Positions 8,172-15,523 of a DNA stretch of 18,403 nucleotides are shown here, piece after piece. How positions within the stretch are numbered: the first letter of the stretch is position 1; each line of letters starts with the position of its first letter. This stretch comes from Clostridiales bacterium (lineage in GTDB: Bacteria > Bacillota > Clostridia > Oscillospirales > Butyricicoccaceae): assembly GCA_019418305.1 (NCBI GenBank), contig DYCA01000031.1, forward strand, positions 1 to 18,403. The letters are read 5' to 3'. A program made the position numbers and the translations under genes. The notes below the pieces were generated by a model that saw only the letters and a program-made list of their open reading frames with translations, made no database searches and was not told the DNA's origin.

Positions 8172-9423
8172 TGGTAACTTCCTCGGAATGTTCGGAATGC
8201 GCGGTAAACAGACGCGCGTTTTTGGTGTAAAGGGCGCATACGGTGCCGTCGTCGGTCAGCAGTACGCGACGCGCGCCCACCGCTTCGGTGTTGCACCACT
8301 GGGGATGAAATGACGTATCATAAACGGTCACGCCTGAGGCGCTCAGAACGGCTGTTCCCGCTGCGGAAATCGCCAGCGCGGAGGGCTCCTCCGCCAGTGC
8401 GTAGGGACCGGACAGCGTACCGCTGCGTATGGTATACAGGTCGCTGCGCGCGCCGCCTGAATAAGAGCGTGTGGCAATGGCCAGCATGTTGTCGTGTGCG
8501 GTTAGAGAGATGAGGTCGCTGGAAGCGATGGTGAGCGTGTGATCGGTCTGGCCGCTGCGGTCGATCAGATATAGTCCATCATCGCACAGAACGGCGGCGG
8601 TATTGCTTTCCGGATAGCACAGCGCCATGCCAAGCGTATCTTCCAGCGTCGCTTTTGCATCGAGCGAACCGCTGGACACGTCATAAAACAGTACATAGGA
8701 GTTGAGCGCCACGCCATCCTGTTGGAAGGCAAGCGCGGCGAGCGTTTTGCCGTCCGGGGACAGATCGGCTGATACGATATAGTATTCCGAGGACTGGTAT
8801 TTGAATACCTCCTTGCCGGAGGTGTCATAGACAGCGACTGCAGTGCGGTAGCCCTGCTCGTCGGTCACCAGTACAAATCGCCCGTCCTGTCCGATGCTGC
8901 CGGTAAGGATTGCGGAGTCGAGGCTCAGTTCAGCCACCGCTGTGGCTGAGTTGGTCAGCACCGCCTGCATACCGCCGCGGTCATAGACCAGCACATAATT
9001 GTCGCTGGTCTCCACCACGGGGGAGGAATAGCCGAGCGTGTATTTCATCGTGGTCACGCTTCCGGGGCGCGCAAGGAACAGGGAGTCGTTGTCCGCATAG
9101 GCAATGCCTGCTTCAAACAGCGCAGCATCCGAAAACGTGCCGTTTTCATAATTGATGGTGGTGATATCGCCCTCATGCTGTTTGAGACCTGCCACGGCAT
9201 ATTCCGCAAGACTGCGGATAGAGGTTGGCGAGAACAGCCGGTAGTTGGAGAGCAGGAACAGGAACGTGCAGACCACCAGTAGCCAGCCGCATACCGAGCG
9301 CAGCAGCGCGGTCAGGCGCACGCGTGGGTCCTTGCTTTCGCGCAGCAGGCGGCGGCGCTCCTTCCGTGAGGACGGGAAACGGATGATATTCTGTTTGGAC
9401 TTGGTGGGCTGTTGTTCGCTCAT
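8161..9423 (-). CDS. DUF5711-family membrane-anchored beta-propeller-like protein
   Basis: A 420-residue protein of unknown function. A basic cytoplasmic N-terminus (SSRKERRRLLRES, 18-30) leads into one membrane helix at about 43-62. Roughly 350 extracytoplasmic residues follow in repeating beta-strand units: VLVYDRGG, FVLVTDEQGYRTAVAVYDTSGKEV, SADLSPDGKTLAAL, YVLFYDVSSG and LYLIDRSGQ. This pattern resembles WD40 or PQQ propeller blades and matches DUF5711 as I know it from clostridial genomes. The start is ATG 9423 with GAGGAG 10 bases upstream. An in-frame ATG at 9441 has no ribosome binding site, because the GAGGAG lies inside the extra codons. It overlaps cvpA by 11 bp, suggesting a shared envelope function. 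Confidence 0.75.
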   Translation of the reverse strand: MSEQQPTKSKQNIIRFPSSRKERRRLLRESKDPRVRLTALLRSVCGWLLVVCTFLFLLSNYRLFSPTSIRSLAEYAVAGLKQHEGDITTINYENGTFSDAALFEAGIAYADNDSLFLARPGSVTTMKYTLGYSSPVVETSDNYVLVYDRGGMQAVLTNSATAVAELSLDSAILTGSIGQDGRFVLVTDEQGYRTAVAVYDTSGKEVFKYQSSEYYIVSADLSPDGKTLAALAFQQDGVALNSYVLFYDVSSGSLDAKATLEDTLGMALCYPESNTAAVLCDDGLYLIDRSGQTDHTLTIASSDLISLTAHDNMLAIATRSYSGGARSDLYTIRSGTLSGPYALAEEPSALAISAAGTAVLSASGVTVYDTSFHPQWCNTEAVGARRVLLTDDGTVCALYTKNARLFTAHSEHSEEVTNAN

Positions 9424-9497
9424 GTTGTTCCGTCTCCTCATTGTATCGCGTTTGGGGGTGGAAAATGTGAATAAAAAATAAATTATCCGAAAGCCAC

Positions 9498-10268
9498 TTA
9501 CGCATCCAGCTGGAAGCGGGCAAGCTCCGGTGTGTGCTCGTACCACAGCCGGTTCATAAACAGGCCGCAGGCGGGCAGGGTAGGGCCGGCCTGCTCGCGG
9601 TCGCCCGCGCGCAGGATGGCGGAAACATCGTCCGGCGTGAGTTTTCCGCCGCCGACATAGGTCAGTGTGCCCGCGATGGCACGCACCATATTATACAGAA
9701 AGCCGTCCCCGCACACGCGGATGCGGATTAAGTCATCCACCGGCTCGACCTCGCACCAGAAGATGGTGCGCACCGTGCTTTTGACCGGCGTGCCCTGACT
9801 GCGCACGGCGGCAAAGTCCTGTTTCCCGACAAAGCGCTGTGCGCCCGCCTGCATGCGCTCGATGTCGAGCGGATAGTTGTATCGGTAGGCGTAACGCGCG
9901 TGGAACGGGTTGCGCAAAGTGGACGGGAAAATATAGTAGGCGTATTCTTTTTTTGTGCAGTCAAATCGTGCGTCAAAGTTCTCCGGCACCTCTACTGCAC
10001 CCGAAACCGCAATGTCCTCGGGTAAAAAGCTGTTGAGTGCATAGGGCAGACGGTCCATCGGGATGGTGCAGTCCGCCTTGAAGTTGGCGACATATCGGCG
10101 CGCATGCACACCCGAGTCGGTGCGGCCTGCGCCGGAAACATGTACCTTCTGGCCGAGCAGCCGAAAAACCGCGGTTTCCATCGATTCCTGAATGGACGGG
10201 CCGTTTTTCTGTATCTGCCAGCCGTTGTAGGCCGTTCCGTCGTAGGACAAAATCACTGCAATGTTCAT
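9498..10268 (-). CDS. truA: tRNA pseudouridine(38-40) synthase TruA
   Basis: A 256-residue enzyme converting uridines 38-40 of the tRNA anticodon arm to pseudouridine. The catalytic aspartate is D51 in GAGRTDSGVHA. Other family blocks are the opening LSYDGTAYNGWQIQ, a central NPFHARYAY and a late FLYNMVRAIAGTL. Length is normal for bacterial TruA. The start at 10268 overlaps the ecfT stop in an ATGA junction, so translation is coupled; the frame is open further upstream but without cause to use it. The order ecfA1-ecfA2-ecfT-truA is common in Firmicutes, although this copy has no ribosomal protein genes beside it in the window. The next gene starts 74 bp downstream with no clear terminator between. 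Confidence 0.97.
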   Translation of the reverse strand: MNIAVILSYDGTAYNGWQIQKNGPSIQESMETAVFRLLGQKVHVSGAGRTDSGVHARRYVANFKADCTIPMDRLPYALNSFLPEDIAVSGAVEVPENFDARFDCTKKEYAYYIFPSTLRNPFHARYAYRYNYPLDIERMQAGAQRFVGKQDFAAVRSQGTPVKSTVRTIFWCEVEPVDDLIRIRVCGDGFLYNMVRAIAGTLTYVGGGKLTPDDVSAILRAGDREQAGPTLPACGLFMNRLWYEHTPELARFQLDA

Positions 10269-11068
10269 ACGCCGTACCGCCTGAGCAGGAGAATTGCCGC
10301 GAACATGGCCGCGCAGATCAGCAACGCGCAGATATCCACACGGGCGATTTTGAGCTGCCGCATGCGTGTGCGGCCCACGTCGCCGCGGTATAAACGGCAC
10401 TCCATCGCGGTTGCCAGCTCGTCCGCGCGGCGAAACGCCGAGATAAACAGCGGCACCAGAATGGGAATCATGGCTTTTGCGCGTTGCACCAGACTGCCGG
10501 ATTCAAAATCCGCGCCGCGCGCCTTTTGCGCCGAGATGATTTTCTCGGTCTCCTCGATAAGCGTCGGAATAAAGCGCAGCGCAATCGACATCATCATGGA
10601 AAGCTCGTGCACGGGAGCGTGCAGCTTTTTGAGAGGCGAAAGCAGCCGCTCCAAACCGTCGGTCAGCTGGATAGGGCTGGTCGTATAGGTCAGCATAGAG
10701 GTTGCAATAATCAGCAGCATCAGACGGATGACCATGAAAATCGCTGTGCGGATGCCCTCGCGGCTGATATGCAGAAAGCCCCACTGCCAGATATACTCAC
10801 CCGGTGTATAGAACAGGTTGAGTACCGCCGTGAAGGCGACAATGAACAGAATCGGCCGCAGTCCGCGCACAACCAGCTTGGGGGAGATGCGCGAAATGCC
10901 GATGATAATAGCCAGAAATGCGACAATCAGCGCGTAGGATACCGGCCCTTCCGCAAGGAAGAGCAGCACGATGAACGCGACCGTCAGCACAATCTTGACG
11001 CGGGGATCGAGTCGGTGCACGGCGCTGTCGCCGGGGAAAAACTGACCGATGGTGATATCCTTGAGCAT
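10265..11068 (-). CDS. ecfT: ECF transporter transmembrane protein EcfT
   Basis: The 267-residue membrane scaffold of an energy-coupling factor importer. It joins the two ATPases to interchangeable substrate-binding S components. Predicted membrane segments are at about 26-40, 44-58, 72-86, 108-128 and 244-263. The cytoplasmic coupling region carries the two Ala/x-Arg-Gly motifs that bind the ATPases: ARG at 183-185 and YRG at 227-229. The N-terminal HRLDPRVKI is also typical. The start at 11068 overlaps the ecfA2 stop by one base (TGATG), with AAGGGGGTG upstream in the ecfA2 tail. No S component is encoded nearby, which fits a group II (shared) ECF module. Confidence 0.95.
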   Translation of the reverse strand: MLKDITIGQFFPGDSAVHRLDPRVKIVLTVAFIVLLFLAEGPVSYALIVAFLAIIIGISRISPKLVVRGLRPILFIVAFTAVLNLFYTPGEYIWQWGFLHISREGIRTAIFMVIRLMLLIIATSMLTYTTSPIQLTDGLERLLSPLKKLHAPVHELSMMMSIALRFIPTLIEETEKIISAQKARGADFESGSLVQRAKAMIPILVPLFISAFRRADELATAMECRLYRGDVGRTRMRQLKIARVDICALLICAAMFAAILLLRRYGV

Positions 11069-11937
11069 CAGCGCGCACCCCCTTTCGCTTTGCAGGCGCG
11101 CAGGGCGTCCAGCGCCTGCTGCACCGTATAAACCGAGGTGTCCACGTCATACCCGCGTTTTTTCAGCTCCAGCATCACCTTGGTAATCATGGGAATGTCC
11201 AGCCCCGCTGCGATGATTTCATTTGCGTGCGAGAATACCGCGCGCGGTGTGTCGCAGAACAGAACTTTCGCGTGATTCATCACGAGCAGGCGGTCGGCCA
11301 GACCCGCGATGTCTTCCATCGAATGCGAGACGATCAGAACGGTTGCGCCCGACTGCTTGTGGTAGTCGCGGATAAGACCCAGAATTTCATCGCGGCCCTG
11401 CGGGTCAAGGCCTGCGGTTGGCTCATCCAGTACGAGCACTTCCGGCCGCATGGCAAGGATGCCCGCAATGGCGACGCGGCGTTTTTGTCCGCCGGACAGC
11501 GCAAACGGCGACTGGTTCGCCATGCCCTCGTCCAGCCCGACCGCGCGCATGGATTCAATGACGCGTTCGTCGATTTCGGCCTGTTTCAGCCCCATGTTGG
11601 TCGGGCCAAAGGCGATATCTCGGGCAATCGTCTCCTCAAACAGCTGATATTCCGGGTACTGGAACACCAGACCGACGCGAAAGCGCGTCTCGCGGGCGCA
11701 TTTGCCTTTTTCGTTCCAGATGGACTGGCCGCCCAGCAGCACTTCGCCCTCGTCGGGCTTCAAAAGACCGTTAAAATGCTGGATAAGCGTACTTTTTCCC
11801 GAGCCGGTATGGCCGATAACGCCCAGAATTTCGCCTTTTTCGATTTTCAGGTCGACGTGGTCGAGCGCTTTGCGCTCAAAAGGGGTGCCTGCGCCATAGA
11901 TATGGGTCAAGCCCCGTGTTTCCAGAATGGTTGACAA
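11068..11937 (-). CDS. ecfA2: ECF transporter ATP-binding subunit EcfA2
   Basis: A 289-residue ABC-type ATPase of the ECF module. Walker A is GHTGSGKST (42-50), the Q-loop is Q93 in FQYPEYQLFE (the EcfA2 hallmark), the signature is LSGGQ (147-151), and Walker B ends at D171/E172 in LVLDEPTAGLD. The switch histidine lies in VSHSMED. I place the start at TTG 11937, because AGGAGG (11947-11952) lies 9 bases upstream. The frame is open to a TTG at 11961, but that would put this ribosome binding site inside the gene. There is no ATG near the N-terminus. It follows ecfA1 by 44 bp and pairs with it as a heterodimer. Confidence 0.93.
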   Translation of the reverse strand: MSTILETRGLTHIYGAGTPFERKALDHVDLKIEKGEILGVIGHTGSGKSTLIQHFNGLLKPDEGEVLLGGQSIWNEKGKCARETRFRVGLVFQYPEYQLFEETIARDIAFGPTNMGLKQAEIDERVIESMRAVGLDEGMANQSPFALSGGQKRRVAIAGILAMRPEVLVLDEPTAGLDPQGRDEILGLIRDYHKQSGATVLIVSHSMEDIAGLADRLLVMNHAKVLFCDTPRAVFSHANEIIAAGLDIPMITKVMLELKKRGYDVDTSVYTVQQALDALRACKAKGGAR

Positions 11938-11981
11938 AGGATTCGTCCTCCTGTGTGTCAAAAATCAGCGGGCGTGCAGCC

Positions 11982-12830
11982 TCACTGTAAATAGGTTTCG
12001 AGGATGTTGGCGCACTCATCCACAGAGAGCGCGTCAATAGGCAAGGTTTCGCCGTCCTGCCGGTCGAGGTCGTACAGCACCTCGATGGTCTGCGGCACGG
12101 TCAGCGACGCGGCACGCAGCGTATCTACCTGTGTGAAAATTTCGCGCGGCGTGCCGTCCATCAGCACATTGCCCTGATGCATGACCACCACGCGCCCGGC
12201 CTGCACGGCCTCGTCCATGTGGTGGGTAATCAAGATGACTGTAATGCCAAATTTGCGGTTCAGCTCACGCACAACCGACATCACCTCGCGCCGGCCCTGC
12301 GGGTCGAGCATGGCGGTCGGCTCGTCCAGTACCACGCAGCGCGGCATCATGGCGATTACGCCTGCGATGGCCACGCGCTGCTTTTGTCCGCCGGACAGAC
12401 GATGCGGCGCCTGCGTGCGGTATTCATACATGCCGACGGCCTTGAGCGCTTCATCCACGCGTTTGCGGATTTCTGCGGGGGGAATGCCCATGTTTTCGAG
12501 GGCAAACGCCACGTCCTCCTCAACCACGGTCGCAACCAGCTGGTTGTCCGGGTTCTGGAACACCATCGAGACGGTCTTGCGCACCTCATAGGTGTTGTTC
12601 TCGTCTCGCGTGTCCATCATATCGACGTAGCACACGCCGCCGGTCGGCAGACGGATGGCATTGAAGCAGCCTGCAAGCGTACTTTTGCCCGAGCCGTTGT
12701 GCCCCAGCACCGCGACGAACTCGCCGCGCTGGATGGACAGGTTCACACCCTTGAGCACGGGCACGGCCAGTTGCCCTTCCTCGACGGGGTAGGCGTATTG
12801 CAGGTTTTCGGTTTTGATGATTTCAGACAT
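11982..12830 (-). CDS. ecfA1: ECF transporter ATP-binding subunit EcfA1
   Basis: A 282-residue ABC-type ATPase. Walker A is GHNGSGKST (43-51), the Q-loop is Q92 in FQNPDNQLVATVVEEDVAF (the EcfA1 hallmark), the signature is LSGGQ (145-149), Walker B ends at E170 (VVLDEPTAMLD), and the switch histidine is H203 (LITHHMDEA). With EcfA2 it hydrolyses ATP to drive substrate release by EcfT-bound S components. The start is ATG 12830, with AAGGA about 9 bases upstream. An in-frame TTG at 12848 overlaps that site and is rejected. A small membrane peptide gene ends 23 bp upstream. Confidence 0.95.
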   Translation of the reverse strand: MSEIIKTENLQYAYPVEEGQLAVPVLKGVNLSIQRGEFVAVLGHNGSGKSTLAGCFNAIRLPTGGVCYVDMMDTRDENNTYEVRKTVSMVFQNPDNQLVATVVEEDVAFALENMGIPPAEIRKRVDEALKAVGMYEYRTQAPHRLSGGQKQRVAIAGVIAMMPRCVVLDEPTAMLDPQGRREVMSVVRELNRKFGITVILITHHMDEAVQAGRVVVMHQGNVLMDGTPREIFTQVDTLRAASLTVPQTIEVLYDLDRQDGETLPIDALSVDECANILETYLQ

Positions 12831-12853
12831 CGCTTTTCGTCCTTGCAAAAAAA

Positions 12854-13000
12854 TTAGAATTTCGGTCGGTTGGATTCGTTGATGGCATCCTTAACCGCCT
12901 TTTTGATGACAAAATACAGCAGAAGCAGGCCGATAGCCATCGGCACAAAGGCGACAATCAGTGAGAAAAGAACATTGGTAAAATGAAGCATGGAAGGCAT
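12854..13000 (-). CDS. Small single-pass membrane peptide (48 residues) upstream of ecfA1
   Basis: A short gene of unknown function that automated calling may miss. The start at 13000 has AAGGAG (13010-13015) exactly 9 bases upstream, as good as the sites of its neighbours. The peptide opens MPSMLHFTNV, has a hydrophobic helix at about 9-32 (with a proline near the middle, AFVPMAIG), and ends in a charged tail (VIKKAVKDAINESNRPKF). It lies 46 bp after the methyltransferase gene and 23 bp before the ecfA1 start, on the same strand. No terminator lies on either side, so it is probably co-transcribed with the ECF genes. It is far too small to be an S component. A role as an accessory membrane peptide is speculative. 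Confidence 0.7.
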   Translation of the reverse strand: MPSMLHFTNVLFSLIVAFVPMAIGLLLLYFVIKKAVKDAINESNRPKF

Positions 13001-13046
13001 AACGTTCAACTCCTTATCTCTTTATCCCGGTTGATGGTTGTCCGTC

Positions 13047-13913
13047 TTAGGTTTCTGCGATAAACCGCGCGCTTGAGCCGCAAGGCAGAACAAGTCCGGT
13101 CGCCTCGACCGGCAGGCCGAGTTCCTGCGCTTCAATGTGTCCTGTAGCGCGCTTTGCCGCCGTGATGCCGAGCAGATAGGCCATCACCGACGGGGCAAGC
13201 CCGGTCGAATAGCTGGAAATCAGCACAAACAGGGGATTATCCGACAAAACACCCATGGTCAGCTCGACGAAGTCGGCCACGTCCTCTTCAATTTTCCACG
13301 TCTCGCCCGACGGTCCGCGTCCGTAGCTCGGCGGGTCCATGATGATGGCGTCGTACTTGCGGCCGCGCCGAATTTCGCGCTGGACAAACTTCTTGCAGTC
13401 GTCTACAATCCAGCGGATGGGCCGTTCAGCAAGGCCGCTGGACGCGGCGTTTTCGCGCGCCCACTGCACCATACCCTTGGAAGCATCCACATGGCAGACC
13501 GACGCGCCCGCGTTCGCCGCGGCAAGCGTTGCGCCGCCCGTATAGGCAAACAGGTTGAGGACACTGACCGGACGGCCCGCGCCCCGCACCATCCGGTCGA
13601 TAAAGTCCCAGTTGGCGGCCTGCTCGGGGAATAGGCCGGTGTGCTTGAAGCTCATGGGCTTGAGCTGAAAGGTGAGGTCGCCGTAATGGATCGCCCACTG
13701 CTCCGGCAGCTTGCGAATCTCCCATTGTCCGCCGCCCGCCTTGGAACGGTGATAGATGGCGTTCGGCTTGTCCCAGGCGCGGCAGCCCTCCGCCCGCGGC
13801 CAGATGGCCTGCGGGTCGGGACGCACCAGTACCTGATTGCCCCAGCGCTCCACCTTTTCGCCGCCGCCGCAGTCGATGACGGCGTATTCTTTCCAGTTGT
13901 TTGCGATCCACAT
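13047..13913 (-). CDS. Class I SAM-dependent methyltransferase (RlmI/RlmK-related, no PUA domain)
   Basis: A 288-residue methyltransferase. The SAM-binding motif I is VLNLFAYTGGATLA (118-131), an acidic motif II follows at D143 (HVDASKG), and motif IV is MDPPSYGRG (192-200). The fold and the FKHTGLFPEQAANWDF block match the RlmI/RlmK C-terminal methyltransferase family (Pfam Methyltrans_SAM), which acts on 23S rRNA. The N-terminal PUA RNA-binding domain of RlmI is missing. The expected catalytic cysteine of m5C enzymes is replaced: the motif VI region reads SSYSTG (233-238), so the modified base may differ. The start at 13913 has GAGGGA 8 bases upstream and follows the promoter at 13949-13976. 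It is probably the first gene of the long operon. Confidence 0.85.
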   Translation of the reverse strand: MWIANNWKEYAVIDCGGGEKVERWGNQVLVRPDPQAIWPRAEGCRAWDKPNAIYHRSKAGGGQWEIRKLPEQWAIHYGDLTFQLKPMSFKHTGLFPEQAANWDFIDRMVRGAGRPVSVLNLFAYTGGATLAAANAGASVCHVDASKGMVQWARENAASSGLAERPIRWIVDDCKKFVQREIRRGRKYDAIIMDPPSYGRGPSGETWKIEEDVADFVELTMGVLSDNPLFVLISSYSTGLAPSVMAYLLGITAAKRATGHIEAQELGLPVEATGLVLPCGSSARFIAET

Positions 13914-13948
13914 AAAAGATATCCCTCATTCAGATGTGAGATTTACAC

Positions 13949-13976
13949 AATATATCAGTTTCTATTCTAACACCAA
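13949..13976 (-). promoter_or_regulatory. Sigma-A type promoter of the methyltransferase-ecf operon
   Basis: On the minus strand TTGGTG (13976-13971), a 16-base spacer and TATATT (13954-13949). The predicted transcript starts about 30 bases before the methyltransferase ATG. It follows the MATE gene terminator directly, so it is the natural entry point for the genes from 13913 down to 5220. Confidence 0.5.
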
Positions 13977-14038
13977 ACTGCGGTGTGTGCAATCAAAAAA
14001 GAAACACAGTCAGAATACGCGGCTTTAGGTAAAACGGC

Positions 14039-14075
14039 AAAAAACGCACATACCCGCTCAGAGCGAGTATGTGCG
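14039..14075 (-). terminator. Intrinsic terminator after the MATE gene
   Basis: On the minus strand CGCACATACTCGC pairs with GCGGGTATGTGCG (13 bp with one G-T pair), loop TCTGA, followed by TTTTTT. It begins 20 bases past the MATE stop codon. Confidence 0.92.
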
Positions 14076-14094
14076 CGTAAAGAGAAAAATCTGT

Positions 14095-15447
14095 TTAGGC
14101 TTTGTTTTCGGATGTATGGGACAGACGGCGAGCGATGACGATGAACATGATGATACTCATGACCACTGAGAACAGGTCGGCCGCCGGCTGGGAGAAGATG
14201 ATGCCGGTCATGCCGAACCATGCGCCCGCGATGATGACACAGGGTACGAACACAAAGCCCTGACGGCTGACCGCGAGGATAAGGGACGCGGCTGCGCGGC
14301 CCATGGCCTGCAGGGCATTTTGCAGCACAAACATGATGCCCAGTACCGGAGAGGAGAACATCAGCGCGCGCAGCATGGGTACGCCCGCTTCAATAACGGC
14401 GGCGTCGTCAATAAAGATGGAGATGATCGAGTCGGCGGTAAACCAGTAGATCACAGTCAGAATCACGCCGATGATCGTCGTGCAGACGGCCGAGAAGTTG
14501 ACCACTCCGCGCACACGGCGGATGTTATTCGCACCGTAGGCAAAGCCGATAAGCGGCTGCACACCCATGGCAAGGCCGAGCTGTACAAAAATCACCAGCA
14601 TGTTGGCCTTCATGGCCACGCCCATGCCTGCGACTGCGTCGTCGCCGTAGCCTGCGAGGTATTTGTTGAGCAGGATGTTGGACAGGCTCATCAGAATGTT
14701 GTTGAGCGAGGCCGGCAGGCCGATGGAGATCACGCCGCCGATAATGCCGCGCACGGCGAAGTCGCGCGGATGGATGGACAGCACGGTTTTGCCGCGCAGA
14801 AAGTAGAACAGGTAGAAAAAGCAGGCGCAGATGTTGCCGATGACCGTGGCGATGGCTGCGCCCGCAACGCCCCAGCCCAGTGCGAGAATCATAATGGGGT
14901 CAAGGATGATGTTGACCACCGTGCCAACCATGTTGCCAATCATAGAGGCGGTGGCTGCGCCCTCGCCGCGAATCAGGTTGCAAAAGCCGTTTGCGAAAAT
15001 GATGAACGGCGCGCCGAGCGAAATCCAGAACAGGTAGTCGTGGGCATAGCCGATGGTGTATTCGCTGGTGCCGATGACTGACAGGATGAACGGCATGGCG
15101 GCAAGGAACACGAAAATCATAATCACGCCCCAGATGAGCGAGCCGTAGCAGCAGAACGCGCTGACCTTTTTGGCGCGTTCGCCCTCGTTTGCGCCCAGCA
15201 GGCGAGAGATGAGAGACGAACCGCCGATGCCGAACATGTTGCCGAAGGCCATCAGGATGAGGAACACCGGCGTTGCCACCGAAACCGCCGCCACCTGATT
15301 GGCATCGCCCGTCTGGCCGACGAAAAAGGTATCGACCATGTTATACAGTACGACCACCAGCATGCTCAGCATGGTTGGCACGGCCATTTGCGCGACTGCC
15401 TTAGGGATAGGGGCATCGCGGAACACAGGATTGTTATTATTTCTCAT
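14095..15447 (-). CDS. MATE-family multidrug/sodium antiporter
   Basis: A 450-residue exporter with about 12 hydrophobic segments in two homologous halves. The family opening is PIPKAVAQMAVPTMLSMLVVVLYNMVDTFFVG (12-43), followed by GNMFGIGGSSLISRLLGA in helix 2 and the related GLAMGVQPLIGFAYGAN in the second half. MATE proteins expel cationic drugs and other compounds using a sodium or proton gradient; the substrate here cannot be told. The start at 15447 has AGGAGG 7 bases upstream. A MarR-type regulator gene lies just upstream on the same strand, and a copy of the regulator's putative operator (15475-15486) lies in the leader. The terminator at 14039-14075 ends the transcript. Confidence 0.95.
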   Translation of the reverse strand: MRNNNNPVFRDAPIPKAVAQMAVPTMLSMLVVVLYNMVDTFFVGQTGDANQVAAVSVATPVFLILMAFGNMFGIGGSSLISRLLGANEGERAKKVSAFCCYGSLIWGVIMIFVFLAAMPFILSVIGTSEYTIGYAHDYLFWISLGAPFIIFANGFCNLIRGEGAATASMIGNMVGTVVNIILDPIMILALGWGVAGAAIATVIGNICACFFYLFYFLRGKTVLSIHPRDFAVRGIIGGVISIGLPASLNNILMSLSNILLNKYLAGYGDDAVAGMGVAMKANMLVIFVQLGLAMGVQPLIGFAYGANNIRRVRGVVNFSAVCTTIIGVILTVIYWFTADSIISIFIDDAAVIEAGVPMLRALMFSSPVLGIMFVLQNALQAMGRAAASLILAVSRQGFVFVPCVIIAGAWFGMTGIIFSQPAADLFSVVMSIIMFIVIARRLSHTSENKA

Positions 15448-15474
15448 TATATTACCTCCTGTAATGAATTAAAG

Positions 15475-15486
15475 GTAGTTAGCTAC
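15475..15486. promoter_or_regulatory. Putative MarR operator, copy 2 (MATE leader)
   Basis: GTAGTTAGCTAC, followed by ATAA, matches the copy before the regulator gene (GTAGCTTGCTAC, also followed by ATAA) at 10 of 12 core positions. Both contain GTAG and CTAC half-sites around 4 bases. It lies between the marR-side terminator and the MATE ribosome binding site. I could not find a convincing -35/-10 pair around it. Confidence 0.6.
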
Positions 15487-15497
15487 ATAAAAAGGCG

Positions 15498-15523
15498 AAA
15501 AAATATCAGCTTCCGCTGATATT
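15498..15523 (-). terminator. Intrinsic terminator or attenuator between marR and the MATE gene
   Basis: On the minus strand AATATCAGC pairs with GCTGATATT (perfect 9 bp) around a GGAA tetraloop, followed by six T. The regulator's stop codon lies inside the stem. Full termination here would require a separate promoter for the MATE gene; partial termination would let the two genes share one transcript at different levels. Confidence 0.75.

Noticed and set aside
9440..9447. A TACAAT -10-like element on the minus strand just before the DUF5711 gene
   Set aside because: No -35 hexamer lies at 16-18 bases (the best, TTCACA, is 20 bases away), and the element lies almost on the ribosome binding site.
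11938..11961. EcfA2 starting at TTG 11961
   Set aside because: The AGGAGG at 11947-11952 would then be inside the gene; it is correctly spaced for TTG 11937.
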